Source of the DNA: Bacteroidia bacterium
GTDB taxonomy: Bacteria; Bacteroidota; Bacteroidia; J057; JADKCL01
DNA: 64,000 nt
Direction: 5' to 3'
NCBI GenBank assembly: GCA_020635905.1
Contig: JACJYV010000005.1
Location: 372,001-436,000, forward strand
Under the pieces are notes generated by a model that searched no databases, had not been told where the DNA came from, and was given only the letters and a program-made list of their open reading frames with translations. The translations under genes were made by a program, and so were the position numbers. This document shows, one piece after another, positions 61,258-64,000 of this stretch; positions within the stretch are counted from its first letter, which is position 1, and every line of letters starts with the position of its first letter.

Positions 61258-61276
61258 TTGCGTATTTATTACGCAA
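61258..61276. promoter_or_regulatory. Probable NrtR operator palindrome
   Basis: Perfect 7-bp inverted repeat TTGCGTA (61258-61264), TTTAT, TACGCAA (61270-61276), 2 bases upstream of the ATG on the minus strand and overlapping the end of the candidate -7 element. Position and symmetry fit an autoregulatory operator for the NrtR-like protein. Confidence 0.6.
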
Positions 61277-61303
61277 TGTAGTTAAAAAGGTTGGAACCAC
61301 AAG
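61273..61303 (-). promoter_or_regulatory. Candidate promoter of the NrtR-nadV operon
   Basis: On the minus strand: CTTG (61303-61300), a 19-base spacer, and TACATTGC (61280-61273), which matches TAnnTTTG at six of eight positions. It overlaps the operator palindrome, so a bound repressor would block RNA polymerase. Confidence 0.45.
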
Positions 61304-61311
61304 GTGAAAAA

Positions 61312-61827
61312 TCAAAAATTACGGTCAGATTCGTCCTGGGTGGCGTAATTTTTTCGATAATTGCGATACAGGGCTATTGCCGCAATCAGGATGAGGAGGT
61401 CCATAAATGCCACCATGACCACGGAAAGTGAGCCATAATCGTTTCCGCTGATCAGGACCCGGCGGGGAGAATCCTTCAAATAGCAAATATCAATTTCCTC
61501 TCCTTCCCGGGCCAGAAACCAGGTGTTAAAGTCCACCTTTTGTTCATCCTGAATCTCTTCCCCTGACGGCAGATGGTAAGAAAAATATATCGTATAGGTG
61601 GTGGATTTGCCCGAAGATTCCATTTTTCGCAAAACCTTCCCCCGGGTATTTTCCGTATCCTCATCTTCACAATCCATCCAAAGTCCGGGTTGACCCAAGC
61701 CTACAATATGAAAGTAAATGATCAGCCCAACCATAGAAGCCACTGCTGCCCCGGCCACGGCGAGACCGAGGGCTGTATTGGGCTTACGAGGGGCTTTTTG
61801 CTTCATTTTAAGGTGGGCTTTTTGCAA
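61312..61827 (-). CDS. DUF3592-like membrane protein
   Basis: 171 residues (start at 61827, or the ATG at 61806 giving MKQKAPRKP). Two membrane segments at about 20-42 and 134-154 enclose an extracytoplasmic domain with TTYTIYFSYHLPSGEEIQDEQKVDFNTW and EGEEIDICYLKDSPRRVL, a DUF3592 pattern. Function is unknown. It is divergent from the GNAT gene. It resembles the DUF3592 protein next to the caspase-fold genes but is shorter, with a single domain. Confidence 0.7.
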   Translation of the reverse strand: MQKAHLKMKQKAPRKPNTALGLAVAGAAVASMVGLIIYFHIVGLGQPGLWMDCEDEDTENTRGKVLRKMESSGKSTTYTIYFSYHLPSGEEIQDEQKVDFNTWFLAREGEEIDICYLKDSPRRVLISGNDYGSLSVVMVAFMDLLILIAAIALYRNYRKNYATQDESDRNF

Positions 61828-61894
61828 TTTAACCCATAAAAATGGGTTTCAGGAAACCAAAATAATTAACTTTCCACTTTTCAAAAATAAATCT

Positions 61895-62296
61895 ATGGGA
61901 ATCCGTTACAAGGTAAATGTTCCAATTTCGGCCAAAGAATTTGCTGAAGTGCTGGATGCATCGGGCATCCGTCGTCCCACCCAGGACATCAAGCGCATTC
62001 AGGCCATGCTCGACCATGGGAATCTGCTGGTGACCGCCTGGGAAGGGGGCATTCTGGTGGGAGTGGCCCGCTCCCTGGCTGATTTCAGCTTTTGTTGTTA
62101 TCTGTCTGATCTGGCCGTGCGCAAAACCCATCAAAAACTGGGCATAGGCAAAAAGATGGTCGAAATCACCCGGGAAATGGCAGGAGAGGATTCCATGCTA
62201 TTGCTGCTTTCTGCCCCTGAAGCGATGGAATATTACCCCAAACTTGAAATGGATGAGGTGAAAAACGGATTTATTTACCCCCGTAAAAAGGTCTGA
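61895..62296 (+). CDS. GNAT family N-acetyltransferase
   Basis: 133 residues from ATG at 61895 (MGIRYKVNVPISAKEFAEVLDAS); an upstream start in the same frame would run into the opposite gene. The acetyl-CoA-binding core is YLSDLAVRKTHQKLGIGKKMVE. The substrate is unknown. No operon partner is evident; the LRR gene begins 38 bases later in the same direction. Confidence 0.85.
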   Translation: MGIRYKVNVPISAKEFAEVLDASGIRRPTQDIKRIQAMLDHGNLLVTAWEGGILVGVARSLADFSFCCYLSDLAVRKTHQKLGIGKKMVEITREMAGEDSMLLLLSAPEAMEYYPKLEMDEVKNGFIYPRKKV

Positions 62297-62334
62297 TTTT
62301 TGCAGGCATATTCTTTTCATTCTTCAAAAAAACT

Positions 62335-63342
62335 ATGCCCAGGTCAATTGTAAATCTGCTGCTCATTCTGGTTATCCTGCTTCCCGCCGTTGCCCTGGCC
62401 CAGAGCAGGACCCTGGAAGAATTGCATGGACTGGTGACCTATACTTCTCTGGATGAGGCCCTGAAAAATCCGCGGGAGGTCAAAAAATTCAGTCTGGAGC
62501 TCAAAAAAGGGCAGAAAATTCCGCCAGACCTGTTCAAACTTCAGGCGTTGGAGTGGCTGGAAATCAAGGGTGAAGGCTTTACTTCTCTGCCCAAAGAGGC
62601 AGGAATGCTGGTGAGACTGCAGGGTTTCAGTTTGCAGGCTTGCCCTCAGGCAATGCTGGGAGCGACTTTTTCTCAATTGAAAGGGATGCAATACCTGCGG
62701 TTTCTCGAACTGAAAAATACGCCCCACGGTCCCGCTCTCCCTGATAATCTGGGTACATTGACCAATCTGGAAGTGCTCAACCTTTCAGGTTACCACCTGG
62801 ACTCACTCCCACCTTCGGTGGGGGAACTGCAAAAACTGCAAATCCTTGATTTGCGAAGTACGGGCCTGGATACCCTCCCGGCATCCTTTGGCACCCTGAG
62901 TTCCCTGCAGGAACTCCACCTGGGCAATTCATTTCAGCGGCTGCCCCGCGAAATTTGTCAACTCAGGAACCTGCGGTTCCTGGATCTTTCTTACAGTCAG
63001 ATTTCCAATCTGCCCCAGGAACTCAGCCAGCTCGAAGAGCTGGGCAGCCTGAACCTGAATTTTACCAAATTCAATCTGCCAGCCAACCTGAAGATTCTCC
63101 AACAATTGCAACCCCTCACCCATTTGTCTCTTGCAGGCTTGAAACTGGTGGAACTTCCCCCTGCCTTTGCTCAATTGAATCTGGTGGAACTGGATCTTTC
63201 CCAGAATGGTTTCAGCAGCCTGCCTGCAGCTTTGCCTGGTATGGCATCCCTCAAAAAACTCAACCTCAAAGGCAATCGTTTCCTGCCCGAAAATCAGGAA
63301 GTGATTGAAGGAGAGTTGCCGCGGGTGAAGGTTCTTTTTTGA
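62335..63342 (+). CDS. Exported leucine-rich-repeat protein
   Basis: 335 residues with a signal peptide (MPRSIVNLLLILVILLPAVALAQ). From about residue 70 to 335 it consists of about ten leucine-rich repeats of ~23 residues, in the form LxxLPxxLxxLxxLxxLxLxx (for example LEVLNLSGYHLDSLPPSVGEL, LQILDLRSTGLDTLPASF). LRR arcs bind other proteins. There is no T9SS tail or membrane anchor, so the location beyond the inner membrane is open. Nothing catalytic is seen. Confidence 0.88.
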   Translation: MPRSIVNLLLILVILLPAVALAQSRTLEELHGLVTYTSLDEALKNPREVKKFSLELKKGQKIPPDLFKLQALEWLEIKGEGFTSLPKEAGMLVRLQGFSLQACPQAMLGATFSQLKGMQYLRFLELKNTPHGPALPDNLGTLTNLEVLNLSGYHLDSLPPSVGELQKLQILDLRSTGLDTLPASFGTLSSLQELHLGNSFQRLPREICQLRNLRFLDLSYSQISNLPQELSQLEELGSLNLNFTKFNLPANLKILQQLQPLTHLSLAGLKLVELPPAFAQLNLVELDLSQNGFSSLPAALPGMASLKKLNLKGNRFLPENQEVIEGELPRVKVLF

Positions 63343-63418
63343 GATTTTAGAAGATGAGATGTTAGATTTTAGAGAATGGGGAATTTGGGGGTAGGTAAAC
63401 CAGAATTGACTTAACCTG

Positions 63419-64000
63419 TCAATTTTGTCCGTGTCTTTGTCGGGCGGAGACGACTTCACCTGCTTTCTCGGGCGTGCGGTCAGCGAAGCCGTAGTTCTCG
63501 GGATGAAATCCCTCAAGAAATTTGAACACGGCGTAGCCACTCAGGCCAGTCAAAACATGCCAGACGGCATGTCCCTGAAACCAGGAATCGGGATTGCATC
63601 CCACTTTGGCCACATCCAGACTGCGGATCACTGTGGCCACAATCATGGCTATGATGCCAAACAGCAGAAGCCCGGTACGGCGATTTCCGCCGTGCAACAT
63701 CCACAGCCAGCCACACAGCAGGACCAATACCACGATCAGAGCAGGCAGCATGACCTTTCCATTGAGGTGCCATTTGAAAATCAGGCAAAACAAATCAAAT
63801 AAAATTACCAAAATCAGGAAACCCATTTTAATTACCTGGTTTCCATTTACCTGGTTTCCGACCCGAAGACAGTAAAGTGCTCCTCCAATCAGCGCCAGAG
63901 GAAGGGAGTAGGTGCCGCCCATATCCAGTTGCTGACCCAGACGGGTCAGCGAAGCGTGGAAGAAAAAGCTGCCCGCGAATAGCCAGACATAGGAAGCCGT
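63419..64000 (-). CDS. Ceramidase-like membrane protein (5' truncated)
   Basis: Frame runs open to the window end, so about 193 C-terminal residues are seen. Hydrophobic segments occur throughout (for example MGFLILVILFDLFCLIF and LLLFGIIAMIVATVIRSL). The family pattern of alkaline ceramidase-type membrane hydrolases is visible: SFFFHASLTRLGQQLDMGG, then GCNPDSWFQGHAVWHVLTGL with metal-binding His/Asp/Cys candidates. Such proteins hydrolyse amide bonds of ceramide-like lipids, and many Bacteroidota make sphingolipids, which makes this plausible. The N-terminus lies outside the window. An 8-bp inverted repeat GCTGACCC-AGAC-GGGTCAGC (63931-63950) is inside the coding part. Confidence 0.75.
   Translation of the reverse strand, partial: TASYVWLFAGSFFFHASLTRLGQQLDMGGTYSLPLALIGGALYCLRVGNQVNGNQVIKMGFLILVILFDLFCLIFKWHLNGKVMLPALIVVLVLLCGWLWMLHGGNRRTGLLLFGIIAMIVATVIRSLDVAKVGCNPDSWFQGHAVWHVLTGLSGYAVFKFLEGFHPENYGFADRTPEKAGEVVSARQRHGQN

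Noticed and set aside
1..64000. CRISPR arrays, tRNA genes, transposases, integrases, restriction-modification genes.
   Set aside because: None was seen on reading both strands. The only direct repeats are the short ones listed, with no regular spacers.

Overview
The window is a 64 kb chromosomal stretch from a member of the Bacteroidota, most likely a Saprospiria/Lewinella-type environmental bacterium (the phylum is well supported, the class is a guess). The evidence is several secreted proteins with type IX secretion (T9SS) C-terminal sorting domains, a PorV/PorQ-type outer-membrane protein, a SusC-like TonB-dependent receptor with an N-terminal CarboxypepD-reg domain, a DUF3592 protein pair, few Shine-Dalgarno sequences, and several sites matching the Bacteroidota promoter consensus TTTG...TAnnTTTG. 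Base composition is near 50% GC. I see no tRNA, rRNA, CRISPR array, transposase or prophage block.

Layout. 1-4.1 kb: 3' end of a UbiD-family gene, a repeat-rich gap, a CtlX-type hydrolase, a single-domain response regulator and a TlpA-like thioredoxin. 4.1-4.9 kb: a gene-free stretch of decayed direct repeats and the palindrome GATAGCTATC. 4.9-10.2 kb: two exported caspase-fold proteins with different N-terminal modules, followed by a DUF3592 membrane protein. 10.2-15.2 kb: a tightly overlapping four-gene minus-strand operon (GH106-like rhamnosidase, CBM9-like lipoprotein, GH28 polygalacturonase, small exported protein) that looks like a compact pectin/rhamnogalacturonan unit. 15.3-17.6 kb: a lone KilA-N protein and a DEDDh exonuclease-GIY-YIG fusion.

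17.98-19.73 kb is the outstanding region. It holds about 1.75 kb on the plus strand with no credible protein. It has more than 30 local hairpins, many capped by UUCG or GNRA tetraloops, a four-times repeated CCC-GCAA-GGG hairpin, an upstream TAAATTTG promoter element and a strong intrinsic terminator. I read it as a giant structured non-coding RNA that I cannot assign to a known family.

19.7-24.1 kb: surface-sugar genes (B12-binding radical SAM protein, N-acetyl sugar amidotransferase, nucleotide-sugar dehydrogenase). 24.2-26.9 kb: SpoIIE phosphatase, OppC-like permease and a small protein in one operon. 27-28.6 kb: a T9SS cargo protein. 28.6-33.7 kb: glycosyltransferase, flippase-like membrane protein, beta-CASP hydrolase, RuvC, HIT protein, GreA. 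33.8-42.6 kb: a TonB-receptor / giant T9SS cargo / PorV-like operon with its own promoter and terminator. 42.9-46.2 kb: a helical-repeat protein and a DUF2341 T9SS cargo. 46.2-49.0 kb: KsgA, class V aminotransferase and 2-hydroxyacid dehydrogenase in one overlapping operon. 49.1-59.1 kb: leucyl aminopeptidase, PdxA, and the YceD-RpmF-PlsX-FabH-lipoprotein-EF-P-AccB-AccC-GT2 cluster that joins fatty-acid initiation with translation. 59.1-61.3 kb: a nicotinamide phosphoribosyltransferase and its NrtR-like regulator with a palindromic operator. 61.3 kb to the end: a DUF3592 protein, a GNAT acetyltransferase, a leucine-rich-repeat protein and the 3' part of a ceramidase-like membrane protein.
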